Notes under the pieces: generated by a model
Database searches by the model: none
Seen by the model: the letters and a program-made list of their open reading frames with translations, nothing else
Told to the model about the DNA's origin: nothing
Position numbers and translations under genes: made by a program
Shown: positions 24,129 through 32,733 of the stretch, one piece after another
Layout: each line of letters opens with the position of its first letter
How positions within the stretch are numbered: position 1 is the first letter of the stretch
NCBI GenBank assembly: GCA_036803025.1
Contig: DAIRVC010000007.1
Location: forward strand, 1-40,917
Direction: 5' to 3'
DNA: 40,917 bases
Source of the DNA: DAIRVC01 sp036803025
Lineage (GTDB): Bacteria; Chloroflexota; Anaerolineae; Anaerolineales; E44-bin32

Positions 24129-25067
24129 TCAGGCGTCGCGCCTGGCTCCCGACTGCGGCAGACCGAGTAGAACGACCGCAGCCAGCACGAGCCCTCCCCC
24201 GATGATCTGCGCCGGGGTGAGCGCCTCGTGCAAGTAGACGGCCGCCATCAGGACGGTGAACGCCGGCTCGAGCGTGCTCAACAACGCGGCGGCCGTGGGG
24301 CCGACGCGGACCATGCCGGCCATGAAGGTGCCGATCGGCAGAATGGTGCTGAAGACGACCATCGCCAGCATGATGGAGAAACGGGCCGGCGTCAGCGTGG
24401 TGGGCAGTTCGCCGAGCAGCGCGCCCATGAAGGTGAAGGTGATGAAGGCGCCCAGCGTGATCCAGGCCGTCCCGACCAGCGAACCGGCCCCGGGGATGAG
24501 GCGGCTGCTGACGAGAATGAACCCGGCGTACCAGATCGCCGACACCAGCACCAACGCGATCCCGAGCGTATCCAGCGTGGAGACATCCCCAATGCGTCCG
24601 CTGGTCAAGACCACTCCCGCCAACGCCAGCCCCAGGGCCAGCCATTCCATCCGCGTCGGTCGTCGGCGGTTGATCGCCCAATCCAATAGGGCAACGAAGG
24701 CCGGGTAGCTGTACAGCAGCAGCGCGCACACCGAAGCCGGGATGCGCTGGAGCGCGCCGACGTACAGGCTGGCCTGCGTCGCGTAGCCGACCAGTCCCAG
24801 CAGGATCAGTGGAAGAGTGCGGACGAAACCGAGGTAGACGCGCGTGCGTCGGAGCAGCAGGAACGCCATCAGGATGAGCGCCGCACCGCCGAAGCGCAGA
24901 TCGAGGATCTCCAGCAGGCGCATGCCCTGCCCATAAGCCAGCTTGGCCAGGATCGACAGCGTGGCGAACCCGGCGCCGGAGACCGCCAGGAGCCCGGTGC
25001 CGATCCATCTCTGGCGGCCGTCGGGCGCGGCGATGGTGCGTGGCGGAGGAGGGTAGTTGTCCATCAC
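24129..25067 (-). CDS. EamA/DMT-superfamily transporter
   Basis: This 312-residue protein has ten hydrophobic segments in two EamA halves. The first runs from GTGLLAVSGAGFATLSILAKLAY to GVVLTSG. The second runs from LDTLGIALVLVSAIWYAGFI to GGGLVLAAVVLLGL and includes the typical LEPAFTVLMAAVYLHEALTPAQIIGG ending. Members export amino acids, nucleotides or other small metabolites, and the cargo is not deducible. ATG 25067 is followed at once by a second ATG. It begins 21 bp after the ATP-NAD kinase homologue, so it is probably the last gene of the gcvPA-gcvPB-SDR-SDR-kinase operon and may move a related metabolite. Confidence 0.87.
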   Translation of the reverse strand: MMDNYPPPPRTIAAPDGRQRWIGTGLLAVSGAGFATLSILAKLAYGQGMRLLEILDLRFGGAALILMAFLLLRRTRVYLGFVRTLPLILLGLVGYATQASLYVGALQRIPASVCALLLYSYPAFVALLDWAINRRRPTRMEWLALGLALAGVVLTSGRIGDVSTLDTLGIALVLVSAIWYAGFILVSSRLIPGAGSLVGTAWITLGAFITFTFMGALLGELPTTLTPARFSIMLAMVVFSTILPIGTFMAGMVRVGPTAAALLSTLEPAFTVLMAAVYLHEALTPAQIIGGGLVLAAVVLLGLPQSGARRDA

Positions 25068-25088
25068 GAGGATCGCAGGCAGATCGGG

Positions 25089-26207
25089 TCAGACGGCAAC
25101 CCGGTAGACGGCGCGCTCATTGTACCCGGTGATTACGCGCGCGTATCCGCACAGGCTGCGGTCGACCTCGGGATCGCCGGTGTCCACCAGCAGCGGGCGG
25201 CCGCGCAGGGCGTGCAACTTCTCCGCGGCGCTGACGATCAGGACATGCTCCCGCCCGACGGTCCGCAGCACCGCCGGGCTGATCGGTGCGTTGCCGCGCC
25301 CGAAGATGAACCCCTGACCGCCGATCGGGGTGACTACGATGCGGCTCGGGTGTCCCCGGACGACGGCCAGCAGGTCGGTTTCGTTGGCGTCCGCTACCAG
25401 CAGGGCTCGGCCGAGGAGGACGTCCACGCCGACCAGAGTCTTCTCCAGCCCCAGACGGGTCAGGATCGGGCGGGTCGTGGTGCCGGGGCCGACGATGGTG
25501 GCGACGTCGTCACGCAACTGGTCGATCACGTCCTGCGCGATCGACTGAAGCTGTGCCTGCAGGCCCGCGGCGCTGGGTGACTTGCGGCCCTGCAGCTGGG
25601 TGCGCGAGTCGGGGACGCGCAGGCCGCCAAACAGGCGCGGCGATACCCGGCCGGATCGGTAGGCGTCCTCATCCAGATCGAGCACCTCCGCCTCGCGCAG
25701 GCGTCTCGCGCCAGCGGCAAGGTAGCTGCAGGCCAGATCGCCGGCCGAGCGTGGGTTGGTGGCGAATGCGGCCGAGAGGATCTTGACGCCGGCCGGGATG
25801 CCCAGGACCGCGATCGTGCCGCCCACGGCGCTGACCAGATCGCGGGCGGTCCCGTCTCCTCCGGCGAACAGTATCAGGTCGACCGCCCGGCGGCGCATCT
25901 CGACCGCCGCCGCAACGGTGTCCTCCGGCGTGCTCGCACCCGCCTCGATCGCGCCGAAGACCTCCGGCGTGAAGCCGCACTCACGCGCCGCCCGCTCGCC
26001 CATCTCCCCGGGATAGGTCAGGATCGCCAGCCTGTCGCGCAGCGGCTCGAGGCGTTGCAGTGCCTCGATCGCGCGTGCATGGGCGAGCGGCTCGGCGCCC
26101 ATCCGGCGGGCCAGCGCCTGCACCTCGGTGCCGTCGCTGCCTTTCAAGCCGACCCGGCCGCCCAGGCCGGCGACCGGGTTGACGATCAACCCCAGCCTGT
26201 GGGTCAT
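25089..26207 (-). CDS. ATP-NAD kinase family protein (AcoX-like)
   Basis: The 372-residue protein begins LGLIVNPVAGLGGRVGLKGSDG, the glycine-rich opening of the COG3199 branch of NAD kinases. It holds the defining GGDGTARD motif at about 115-122 and GIPAGVK a little later. Long extra C-terminal segments (VTPIGGQGFIFGRGNAPISPAVLR, LVDTGDPEVDRSL) distinguish this branch from housekeeping NadK. The AcoX member is found in acetoin-catabolism clusters, where its job is unclear. Its start overlaps the preceding SDR stop as ATGA (26204-26207), which points to coupled synthesis with NAD(P)-dependent enzymes. It could make NADP for them or phosphorylate another metabolite. Confidence 0.85.
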   Translation of the reverse strand: MTHRLGLIVNPVAGLGGRVGLKGSDGTEVQALARRMGAEPLAHARAIEALQRLEPLRDRLAILTYPGEMGERAARECGFTPEVFGAIEAGASTPEDTVAAAVEMRRRAVDLILFAGGDGTARDLVSAVGGTIAVLGIPAGVKILSAAFATNPRSAGDLACSYLAAGARRLREAEVLDLDEDAYRSGRVSPRLFGGLRVPDSRTQLQGRKSPSAAGLQAQLQSIAQDVIDQLRDDVATIVGPGTTTRPILTRLGLEKTLVGVDVLLGRALLVADANETDLLAVVRGHPSRIVVTPIGGQGFIFGRGNAPISPAVLRTVGREHVLIVSAAEKLHALRGRPLLVDTGDPEVDRSLCGYARVITGYNERAVYRVAV

Positions 26208-26971
26208 CCGCCGGCCAGTCCGCCGCCGTCGACCAGGAGCGTCGAGCCGGTGACGTAGCTAGAGGCCTCGCCGGCCAGGAAGAGCGCCGCCTGTGCGATC
26301 TCCCGCGGCGTGCCCACGCGGCCGAGGGGACGGCGGGCCGAGGCGGCCAGGAACGATTCTTCGGCGATGCCCAGCTGCTGCGCTTCGCCGCGCAGGAGCG
26401 GGGTATCCGTATCGCCGGGGCACAGGCAGTTGACCCGGATGCGGTCGGGGCCGCAGTCGATGGCCATGGCTTTGCTCAGCAGCACCACCGCCCCCTTGCT
26501 GGCGCAGTAGGCGGCCGCCTGCGGCCCGCCGACCAGCCCCCAGCCCGAAGCGACGGTGATGATGCTGCCGCCTCCGCCCGAGCGAAGCACCGGGATCGTC
26601 AGCCTGGAGATCAGGTACACCGACTTGACATTGACGTCCAGCACGCGATCCCAGTCGGCTTCGTCCAGATCGACGACGGAGCGGCGGACGATGATCCCGG
26701 CACAGTGCAGGACGATATCGAGACCACCGAGGCGCTCGACAGCCTGGGTGACGGCGGCGGCGCAGTCCGCGGCGCGGGTCACGTCGCAGGCGATGAACGC
26801 GGCACGGCCGCCGTCGCGCTCGATTCGGTCGGCCACGCCGCGTCCGCCGGCGACGTCGCGGTCGAGCAGCGCCAGAGCGGCGCCTTCGGCCGCGAACAGT
26901 TGCGCCGCCGCGGCGCCGATGCCCGAGGCGGCGCCGGTGATCAGTGCCCGCTTGTGATCGAGTGTGCCCAC
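26204..26971 (-). CDS. short-chain dehydrogenase/reductase, second of a pair
   Basis: The 255-residue enzyme has the classical SDR layout: TGAASGIG cofactor loop (about residues 11-18), Asp at the end of beta2 (LLDRD), CDVT, a variant NNAG (HCAGI), catalytic Ser in VASGWG, and YCASKGA (Tyr-x3-Lys). The C-terminal DGGG is also typical. An Asp after beta2 favours NAD(H). The start is a GTG at 26971 with GGAGG six bases upstream, since no ATG fits. It follows the first SDR by 14 bp and overlaps the kinase-like gene by four. Substrate unknown; alcohol, sugar or diketone oxidoreductases share this fold. Confidence 0.87.
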   Translation of the reverse strand: MGTLDHKRALITGAASGIGAAAAQLFAAEGAALALLDRDVAGGRGVADRIERDGGRAAFIACDVTRAADCAAAVTQAVERLGGLDIVLHCAGIIVRRSVVDLDEADWDRVLDVNVKSVYLISRLTIPVLRSGGGGSIITVASGWGLVGGPQAAAYCASKGAVVLLSKAMAIDCGPDRIRVNCLCPGDTDTPLLRGEAQQLGIAEESFLAASARRPLGRVGTPREIAQAALFLAGEASSYVTGSTLLVDGGGLAGG

Positions 26972-26985
26972 GGCCGCCTCCGCAT

Positions 26986-27741
26986 TCAGGCCTGGCTGGC
27001 CAGGCCGCCGGCGATCTCGCCGCCGTCGATGACAAAGCACTGCCCGGTGATGTATGCCGACTCGTCGCTGGCCAAGAAGGCGAACAGCGCGGCGACCTCT
27101 TCGGGGCGTCCCAGCCGTCTGAGCGGGATCTTGTCGGCGAAGGCGCGCTGCATCTCGGAGGTGTACTCCGCTTCCTGCATCGGTGTGAGGATGAAGCCGG
27201 GGCACACGGCGTTGACACGCACCGTGGGCGCCAGCTCCAGCGCCAGGCTGCGCGTCAGCTCGATCACGCCCGCCTTGGAGGCGTTGTAGTCGGCATAGTA
27301 GTGATAGCCGGTCAGGCCGTTGGTCGAGCCCATGTTGACGATCACGCCGCCGCGGCCGGCCAGCATGCGCCGGGCTGCCTGTTGCGCGACCAGGAAGACG
27401 CCCTCCAGGTTCGTGGCCAGCACGGCTCGCCACTGCTCGGGAGTGATATCCAGGAACGGACTTCGAACGCTGATGCCGGCGTTGTTGATCAGGATGTCCA
27501 GCGGCCCGAGGTCCCGGTCGAGGTTCTCGAAGGCCCGCACGACCTGGTGCGCGTCGGAGACGTCCGCGCTGACCACGGCCGTCAGGCCGTCCAGGCTATC
27601 CTGTGCGCGACGGCAGGCGGCCTCGTCCCGATCGAGGATCGCTACGCGCGCACCTTCTTCAATGAGGCGGCGCGCAGCGGCCTGGCCGATTCCCCCCGCC
27701 CCGCCTGTAACCAACACGCTCTTGCCCCGCAATCCGCGCAT
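26986..27741 (-). CDS. short-chain dehydrogenase/reductase, first of a pair
   Basis: This 251-residue classical SDR shows TGGAGGIG (12-19), LDRDE at the beta2 end, DVSD, NNAGIS, a Ser in NMGSTNG, YNASKAG (Tyr-x3-Lys) and VCPGFILTPM. The beta2 Asp suggests NAD(H). It begins only three bases after the gcvPB stop, and its ribosome site (GAGGGGTGAGG) lies within the gcvPB end, so it is part of the same transcript. It is about as related to the second SDR as typical family members, so an ancient rather than recent duplication is likely. The reaction is not deducible. Confidence 0.88.
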   Translation of the reverse strand: MRGLRGKSVLVTGGAGGIGQAAARRLIEEGARVAILDRDEAACRRAQDSLDGLTAVVSADVSDAHQVVRAFENLDRDLGPLDILINNAGISVRSPFLDITPEQWRAVLATNLEGVFLVAQQAARRMLAGRGGVIVNMGSTNGLTGYHYYADYNASKAGVIELTRSLALELAPTVRVNAVCPGFILTPMQEAEYTSEMQRAFADKIPLRRLGRPEEVAALFAFLASDESAYITGQCFVIDGGEIAGGLASQA

Positions 27742-27744
27742 GCC

Positions 27745-29334
27745 TCACCCCTCCCCGCCGTGCTTCCGCCGGTAGGCACGCCAGGTGATCGCCCACATTG
27801 CCGGATCCTCGAAGTAACGTGTGTCGGTCACCCGGTGGACCGGTCCGTTGTGCGGCGCGGACTTGACCCGCTCGGGTTGGCGGCGGGCCTCCTCGGCGAC
27901 CTGGCGCAGGATGGCGGCGTACTCGTCCAGATCGGCCTGCGAGTAGGACTCGGTCGGCTCGAGCGTCATCGGCTCGGGGACGATGAACGGGTGGTGGCTG
28001 GTCCAGTAGTGGACCCCGAAGTCGCCCGCTCGCAGTCCGAGGTCGTCGCTGGTCACCCCGGTCTCCTGGCTCAATTCCTCCCAGCTGTAGCGCACCTGCT
28101 CGATGCGCCGCCTGCCCTCGGCGTATGGCGCCGAGACCCCCGGAATCTCAAGGACCTTCTTGAGCAGGTAGTTGTTGTTGAGCACCGCCGTTTCGGCCGC
28201 CTGGCGCAGCCCGTCGGCGCCCAGGCTCATGATCCAGGCATAAGCCTTGAGCACAGCTGGGGCGACTCCCAGGAACTGCCGTACGACGCCGATGCTTTCG
28301 GGCATATCCCAATTCAGGTGGTAGCGCTGACCGTCGAACTCAACCTGGGGTACGGGCAGGAAGCGCGCCAGCGAGGCGGTCGTGCCGGTCGCCCCGACGG
28401 CCGGGCCCCCGCACCCGTGCGGGGTGCCGAAGGTCTTGTGCAGGTTGAAGTGGCACAGATCGAAACCGGCCTCGGCCGCGCGCGTGATCCCCAGGAGTCC
28501 GTTGGCGTTGGCCTGGTCGTAGGCGCATACGCCTCCGGCCGCGTGAACGAGGCGGACGAACTCAGCGATATGCGGATTGAAGATGCCGGTGTCTTCCGGG
28601 TTGGTGATCATCAGCCCGGCCGTACGCGCCGTGAGCGCCGCCTGCAGCGCCTCCACCGGCGGGTAGCCGGATTCGTCCGGATACAGGGTGATGATCTTGA
28701 ATCCGGCCACCTTCGGGCAGGCGGCATCGGAAGGGTGCGAGAAGATGGTGGTGATGATCTCGTCGCGGGCAGCGGCCGGGCCGAGCGAGGCGTGATAGGC
28801 GCGCATGATCGAGGCATTGGTGTAGATCGCCTGCGATCCGGCGCCGGGCTGGAAGGTGAAACGCTGCAGGCCGGAAATCTCCTTGAAGATCTGCTCCAGA
28901 CGGTAGTAGATCTCGAGAACCCCCTGCAGCGTCGACTCGTCCTGCAACGGATGAAGCTCGGCCATCTCCGGCCGGCGGGCGAGCTGGTCGTTGACCTTGG
29001 GATTGTGCTTCATCGTGCAGGTGCCCTGGCCGACGTCGATGTTCAGGTCGGCGCCCAGGACCTCCTGGGACAGGCGCAGGTAGTGGCGCAGGACGTGGAC
29101 CTGGGACATCTCCGGCAATTGCGGCGCCCGCTGCCGCCGCAACGCGACGGGGATGGTCGCCAGGACGTCGCCGGCGCTGTCTGCCAGCCCCGGCTCAACT
29201 TCCGGGACCAGGATGCCGCGCGCCCCCGGCGTGGTCAGATCGAAGATGACCGGCTCATCCCAACGGGCCTGATGAAAGCGGCGCAGGGAGGGTCGACCTG
29301 AGGTTCGGCGAGCCTGCAGGATGTCGGCGGTCAT
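27745..29334 (-). CDS. gcvPB: glycine dehydrogenase (decarboxylating) subunit 2
   Basis: This 529-residue subunit of the glycine-cleavage P-protein carries the PLP lysine in HFNLHKTFGTPHG (Lys300). It also shows GQGTCTMKHNPKVND (103-116), FQPGAGSQA, DQANANGL and NWDMPESIGVVR. With subunit 1 it decarboxylates glycine and loads the aminomethyl group on the lipoyl arm of GcvH. ATG 29334 overlaps the gcvPA stop (ATGA). gcvT and gcvH are not in this window, so the system is split. Compared with typical subunit 2 it has a slightly long N-terminus (about 70 residues before LPEMSQVHVLRHY). Confidence 0.93.
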   Translation of the reverse strand: MTADILQARRTSGRPSLRRFHQARWDEPVIFDLTTPGARGILVPEVEPGLADSAGDVLATIPVALRRQRAPQLPEMSQVHVLRHYLRLSQEVLGADLNIDVGQGTCTMKHNPKVNDQLARRPEMAELHPLQDESTLQGVLEIYYRLEQIFKEISGLQRFTFQPGAGSQAIYTNASIMRAYHASLGPAAARDEIITTIFSHPSDAACPKVAGFKIITLYPDESGYPPVEALQAALTARTAGLMITNPEDTGIFNPHIAEFVRLVHAAGGVCAYDQANANGLLGITRAAEAGFDLCHFNLHKTFGTPHGCGGPAVGATGTTASLARFLPVPQVEFDGQRYHLNWDMPESIGVVRQFLGVAPAVLKAYAWIMSLGADGLRQAAETAVLNNNYLLKKVLEIPGVSAPYAEGRRRIEQVRYSWEELSQETGVTSDDLGLRAGDFGVHYWTSHHPFIVPEPMTLEPTESYSQADLDEYAAILRQVAEEARRQPERVKSAPHNGPVHRVTDTRYFEDPAMWAITWRAYRRKHGGEG

Positions 29335-30728
29335 CGCAGCACCTCCTGCAGCGCCCCTGCCAGACGGTCGATGTCTGCCTGAGTGTGCATCTCGCTGAAA
29401 CACAGCAGCGTGCTCTGGCCCAACTCGGGGAACTCGGCGCTCAGGTCCTTCCCGCCGAAGATGCCTCGCTCGAGCAGGCCGGCGTTGACCTCGGCCACGC
29501 GCTTGTGGGTCCCGTCCAGATTGACGACGAACTCCTGGAAGAAGGGCGACTCCAGGGCCGGGGCACGCACGCCGTCGATCTGCGCCAGACACCGGGCAGC
29601 ATAGCGCGCCCGCTGCAGGATGCCGATGCCGATCTCCGCCATCCCCTGTGGTCCCATCAAGGCCAGATACACCCCGGCGGTGATTCCCCACAGCGCCGCG
29701 GCCGTGCCGACCCACTCATTGCCCTGTTCGCGCACGGCGAAAGAGGTGCGTTCGTAGGCGACATCGCCGAAACCGAACTCTCCGGGGACGGAAGTCGGGG
29801 CAACCCCGAACAAGCGCGAGGGGAACTGCTGGACGTAGCGTTGCTCATCGCGCGAGGCGAGGAAGCCGGCCTGGCCGCCCCCGAACTGCATGTGCATACC
29901 CAACGGCTGCAGGTCGCCGCAGACGATGTCGGCGCCGTAGGTGCCCGGCGGGGCCAGTACGCCGAGCGAGATCGGATCCACGCAGACAACGCACTCGGCG
30001 CCGGCCCGGTGGGCCAGCGCGGCGATCTCGGCCGCCTGATCTTCCAGGGTACCCAGGTAGGCCGGGTTCTCGAAGTACACGGCCGCGCAGGCCGACGACA
30101 GGCGCGCCTCAAGCGCCGCCAGATCCAGCGCGCCGCTGCGGCGGTCGAAAGGCAGCAGCTGAACGTCGATCTCCGGCTTGCAGTAGTCGCAGATCTTCGA
30201 AAGACGGTCGCGCCCGATGGACCCGGCCAGGAGCACCTGCCGGCGCCCGTTCATGCGGCAGGCCATGCGCAGCGCGGTGGCCGAGGCCTGGAAGCCGTCA
30301 TAGGTTGGCACGCTGACGACGTCCATCTCCAGCAGTTCGCCCATCATGCTGGCGTACTCGAACAGTGCCTGGAAGCGGCCGTGGTCCTCGTACGGCTCGC
30401 CGGCATAGGCGGTCAGGAACTCGCTGCGCCCGTTGATTTCGTCGCACACGGCGGGCACGTAGTGCCGGTAGCAGCCTGCGCCGAGGAAGCTGAGCATCTC
30501 CTCGCAGGAGCGATTCCTCTTCAGGAGGCCTTCGACATGACGCCGCAGGGCATACTCGGAGAGGAACGGCTCGGGCAGATCCAGGCGGCGCCGCAAGCGC
30601 AGCCCTTGGGGAATGTCGGCGTAGAACGTCTCGGTGCTGTCGGCGCCGACCTGGCGCAGCATCTCCGCCTTCACGGCCGGTATCGAGTTGGGGATGATGG
30701 GGTAGACGACAGGCTTGGCGTGCGACAT
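29331..30728 (-). CDS. gcvPA: glycine dehydrogenase (decarboxylating) subunit 1
   Basis: The 465-residue protein matches the N-terminal half of P-protein: FLGAGCYRHYVPAVCDEI, FLTAYAGEPYEDHGRFQALFEYASMM (two parts of one conserved region), DVVSVPTYDGFQASATAL and GDLQPLGMHMQFGGGQAG. It forms the heteromeric enzyme with subunit 2. One variation is YAGEPYEDHGRFQ where many family members have YTPYQAEVSQG. ATG 30728 is set by AGGGAGG. The gene leads a six-gene minus-strand run and is divergent from lipA, whose product makes the lipoyl cofactor that GcvH needs, so co-placement makes metabolic sense. The 45-bp palindrome upstream may control it. Confidence 0.92.
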   Translation of the reverse strand: MSHAKPVVYPIIPNSIPAVKAEMLRQVGADSTETFYADIPQGLRLRRRLDLPEPFLSEYALRRHVEGLLKRNRSCEEMLSFLGAGCYRHYVPAVCDEINGRSEFLTAYAGEPYEDHGRFQALFEYASMMGELLEMDVVSVPTYDGFQASATALRMACRMNGRRQVLLAGSIGRDRLSKICDYCKPEIDVQLLPFDRRSGALDLAALEARLSSACAAVYFENPAYLGTLEDQAAEIAALAHRAGAECVVCVDPISLGVLAPPGTYGADIVCGDLQPLGMHMQFGGGQAGFLASRDEQRYVQQFPSRLFGVAPTSVPGEFGFGDVAYERTSFAVREQGNEWVGTAAALWGITAGVYLALMGPQGMAEIGIGILQRARYAARCLAQIDGVRAPALESPFFQEFVVNLDGTHKRVAEVNAGLLERGIFGGKDLSAEFPELGQSTLLCFSEMHTQADIDRLAGALQEVLR

Positions 30729-30757
30729 AGAACCTCCCTGCTCCGACTTCCGAAATC

Positions 30758-30802
30758 CTCCTCCAACTTCCGAAATTGCTGCAATTTCGGAAGTTGGAGG
30801 AG
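30758..30802. repeat. 45-bp near-perfect palindrome in the gcvPA-lipA divergent region
   Basis: A 22-base arm starting CTCCTCCAACTTCCGAAATT repeats in perfect inverted form around a single T. A third copy of ACTTCCGAAAT, in direct orientation, lies at 30746-30756. It is visibly more AT-rich than its surroundings. It could be a regulator site, a 5' hairpin of gcvPA, or a dispersed palindromic element. Confidence 0.85.
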
Positions 30803-30859
30803 ACTCATTGTACTTCCCGTGGAATCCCGGCCGTGAGCCGAAAGCGGACCGAAACGCGG

Positions 30860-30865
30860 TAGAAT
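30860..30865 (+). promoter_or_regulatory. TAGAAT -10 box, candidate leaderless start of lipA
   Basis: TAGAAT ends seven bases before ATG 30873. The predicted transcript begins at the start codon. No -35 or ribosome site is visible. Confidence 0.4.
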
Positions 30866-30872
30866 GGCCCGC

Positions 30873-31808
30873 ATGCCGACCCGAGATCGCCTTCGAACGG
30901 GTTCCGAGCCAGTCGCGGCCGCACCGCAGCGGCGGCCGGATTGGATTCGAGTGCGGGCGCCGTCGGGCGAAACGGTCGAGTGGCTGCGCGATCTGATGCG
31001 CTCCAAGTCGCTCCACACCGTCTGCGAAGAGGCGATGTGCCCGAATTTGGGCGAGTGCTGGGGCTCGGGCACCGCCACATTCTTGATGATGGGCGACACC
31101 TGCACCCGCTCGTGCGGCTTCTGTGACGTCAAGACCGGCCGCCCGGCAGCCTTGGATTGGCTCGAGCCGGAGCGGGTGGCGCGCGCCGTCCAGGCCATGC
31201 GCCTGCGCCACGCCGTGATCACCAGTGTCAATCGCGACGAGCGCCCCGACGGCGGGGCGCCCATCTTCGCCATGGTCATCCGCCGCATCCGCGAGCTCCA
31301 GCCGGGATGCTCGGTCGAAGTGCTCATCCCCGACTTCAAAGGATCGATCGAGGCGCTGCGGACGGTCATGCACGCGCAGCCGGAGATCCTCAACCACAAC
31401 GTCGAGACCGTGCCGCGCCTGTTCAAGAAGGTGCAGCCGCAGGATCGCTACGAGTGGGCCCAGGCGACCCTTTCCAATGCCAAGCAACTGGACGGCGAGG
31501 TGCTGACCAAGTCGGGGATCATGCTCGGCCTGGGCGAGACCCTGGATGAGGTCAGGGCCGTCATGCGCGATCTGCGAAGCTGGGGCGTCGATATCCTCAC
31601 CCTCGGTCAGTACCTGCAGCCGTCGAAGAGGCACCTGCCGATCGAGCGCTACTACACCCCCGCCGAGTTCGCCGATCTCAAACGCTTCGGCGAAGAGATC
31701 GGATTCCGCTGGGTCGAGAGCGGACCGCTGGTGCGCTCGTCCTACCATGCCGAGCAGCAGGTCCGTGCGCTCAGCGACGTTCATCGCAAGCTATATGCCC
31801 TGACCTGA
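30873..31808 (+). CDS. lipA: lipoyl synthase
   Basis: The 311-residue radical-SAM enzyme has the auxiliary-cluster motif CEEAMCPNLGEC (Cys51, Cys56, Cys62) and the SAM-cluster motif CTRSCGFC (Cys77, Cys81, Cys84). It also has MMGDTCTR, SVNRDE, LGLGET and the C-terminal RSSYHAEQ that supplies the serine ligand. It inserts two sulfurs into octanoyl groups on carrier proteins. I take ATG 30873 over ATG 30864 because the TAGAAT at 30860-30865 would overlap the earlier start. No lipB or lplA is present nearby. It is divergent from gcvPA and precedes a 171-bp gap without visible signals. Confidence 0.95.
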   Translation: MPTRDRLRTGSEPVAAAPQRRPDWIRVRAPSGETVEWLRDLMRSKSLHTVCEEAMCPNLGECWGSGTATFLMMGDTCTRSCGFCDVKTGRPAALDWLEPERVARAVQAMRLRHAVITSVNRDERPDGGAPIFAMVIRRIRELQPGCSVEVLIPDFKGSIEALRTVMHAQPEILNHNVETVPRLFKKVQPQDRYEWAQATLSNAKQLDGEVLTKSGIMLGLGETLDEVRAVMRDLRSWGVDILTLGQYLQPSKRHLPIERYYTPAEFADLKRFGEEIGFRWVESGPLVRSSYHAEQQVRALSDVHRKLYALT

Positions 31809-31979
31809 ACGCGACTGGCCGGCGGCCGACCCGACGGGGGACCGGTTTCACTTGCGCCGGCCATCGGCAGGAACCCGCACGGCGGCTTCATCGTCGATTC
31901 AGGCATTCAGGCGGCCCGCCCGGCCGCAACGGGCCATTATCGAGCGGCGCGTTCGCCGCACCATCGTGGAGGTTGTGAG

Positions 31980-32615
31980 ATGTTGTCACGCACCAAGACT
32001 CTCGCCTTTCTGATTCTCCTTGCCGCCGGGATGCTCTCGGGCTGCACGGGCCAGGCCGCCTCCGCAACGCAGCCAGCGCCGACCGAGCCGCCGGCTACGA
32101 CCGCGCCGACAGCCGACCTCCCGCCTGAGCCGACCGCCACAATCCAGGCGATGCCGTCCTTCGAAGCGGTTACCTATCGAGATGAAACGGCGGGCTTCGA
32201 ATTCGACCACCCGGCGGGCTGGTACGTCGGCCCGATCGAGCAGTACTCGCGCGGAGGCATCACCGCCTTCACTTCCTGGGAGCGCCCGACCGACGTCCTG
32301 CCCGGTGAAACCCCCAGCGGGGAAACACGCATGGATGTGACCGTCCAGCTCTGGGATCCGAAGGGCGACCTGCCGGCGTTCATCAACCAGCGCATGCTGG
32401 CCTGGGAGGCGTCCGGGATCGCCATCGCTGCGGAGGAGTCTTGGGCGCTGAGCGATTCCCGCCCGGCGCGCGCCTTTGTCGTCAGCGGTGCCGACGGCGC
32501 TCAGGCGTACTTCTTCTTCACCACCATCGGCGATGACTACCTGGTCCTGAGCGGCTCGGGTGACCTGGCCCTGCTGGCCGAAATCGCCCACACCGTCCGG
32601 CCGCTTTCCTCCTGA
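31980..32615 (+). CDS. small lipoprotein of unknown function
   Basis: The 211-residue protein has a signal peptide with lipobox LSGC (Cys22) and a Thr/Pro/Ala linker to about residue 58. A single compact domain follows, starting VTYRDETAGFEFDHPAGWYVG and including TSWERPTD, MDVTVQLWD and AYFFFTTIGDDYLVLSGSGD. The YRDE..GFEFDHPAGW opening resembles PsbP-like or DUF1795-type small domains found in many secreted proteins, a loose likeness only. GGAGG seven bases before ATG 31980 is ideal. It ends at a good intrinsic terminator and is monocistronic. No enzymatic motif is visible. Confidence 0.75.
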   Translation: MLSRTKTLAFLILLAAGMLSGCTGQAASATQPAPTEPPATTAPTADLPPEPTATIQAMPSFEAVTYRDETAGFEFDHPAGWYVGPIEQYSRGGITAFTSWERPTDVLPGETPSGETRMDVTVQLWDPKGDLPAFINQRMLAWEASGIAIAAEESWALSDSRPARAFVVSGADGAQAYFFFTTIGDDYLVLSGSGDLALLAEIAHTVRPLSS

Positions 32616-32639
32616 GTTCTCCAGTTCCGACCGCCTCAG

Positions 32640-32669
32640 ACCCGGGCCGCGTGGCCCGGGTTTCTCATT
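32640..32669 (+). terminator. intrinsic terminator after the small lipoprotein
   Basis: ACCCGGGCC pairs with GGCCCGGGT around GCGT and is followed by TTCTCATTT. It is the most typical intrinsic terminator in the window. Confidence 0.8.
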
Positions 32670-32733
32670 TCCGCCCGATGGTCCGCGGGATTAGACTCTC
32701 GACCATATCGGGTGTTTGCCAGAAGGAGACTGC

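Noticed and set aside
26944..29301. Plus-strand open frame of 785 codons opposite SDR and gcvPB
   Set aside because: It runs antisense to strong matches for two enzyme families, has no ribosome site and no recognisable domain.
29385..30836. Plus-strand open frame of 483 codons opposite gcvPA
   Set aside because: It mirrors the gcvPA coding frame and crosses the palindrome; no protein-family features.
30729..30872. Glycine riboswitch upstream of gcvPA
   Set aside because: The leader is short and consists mainly of one long palindrome. I see no tandem glycine aptamer pattern.
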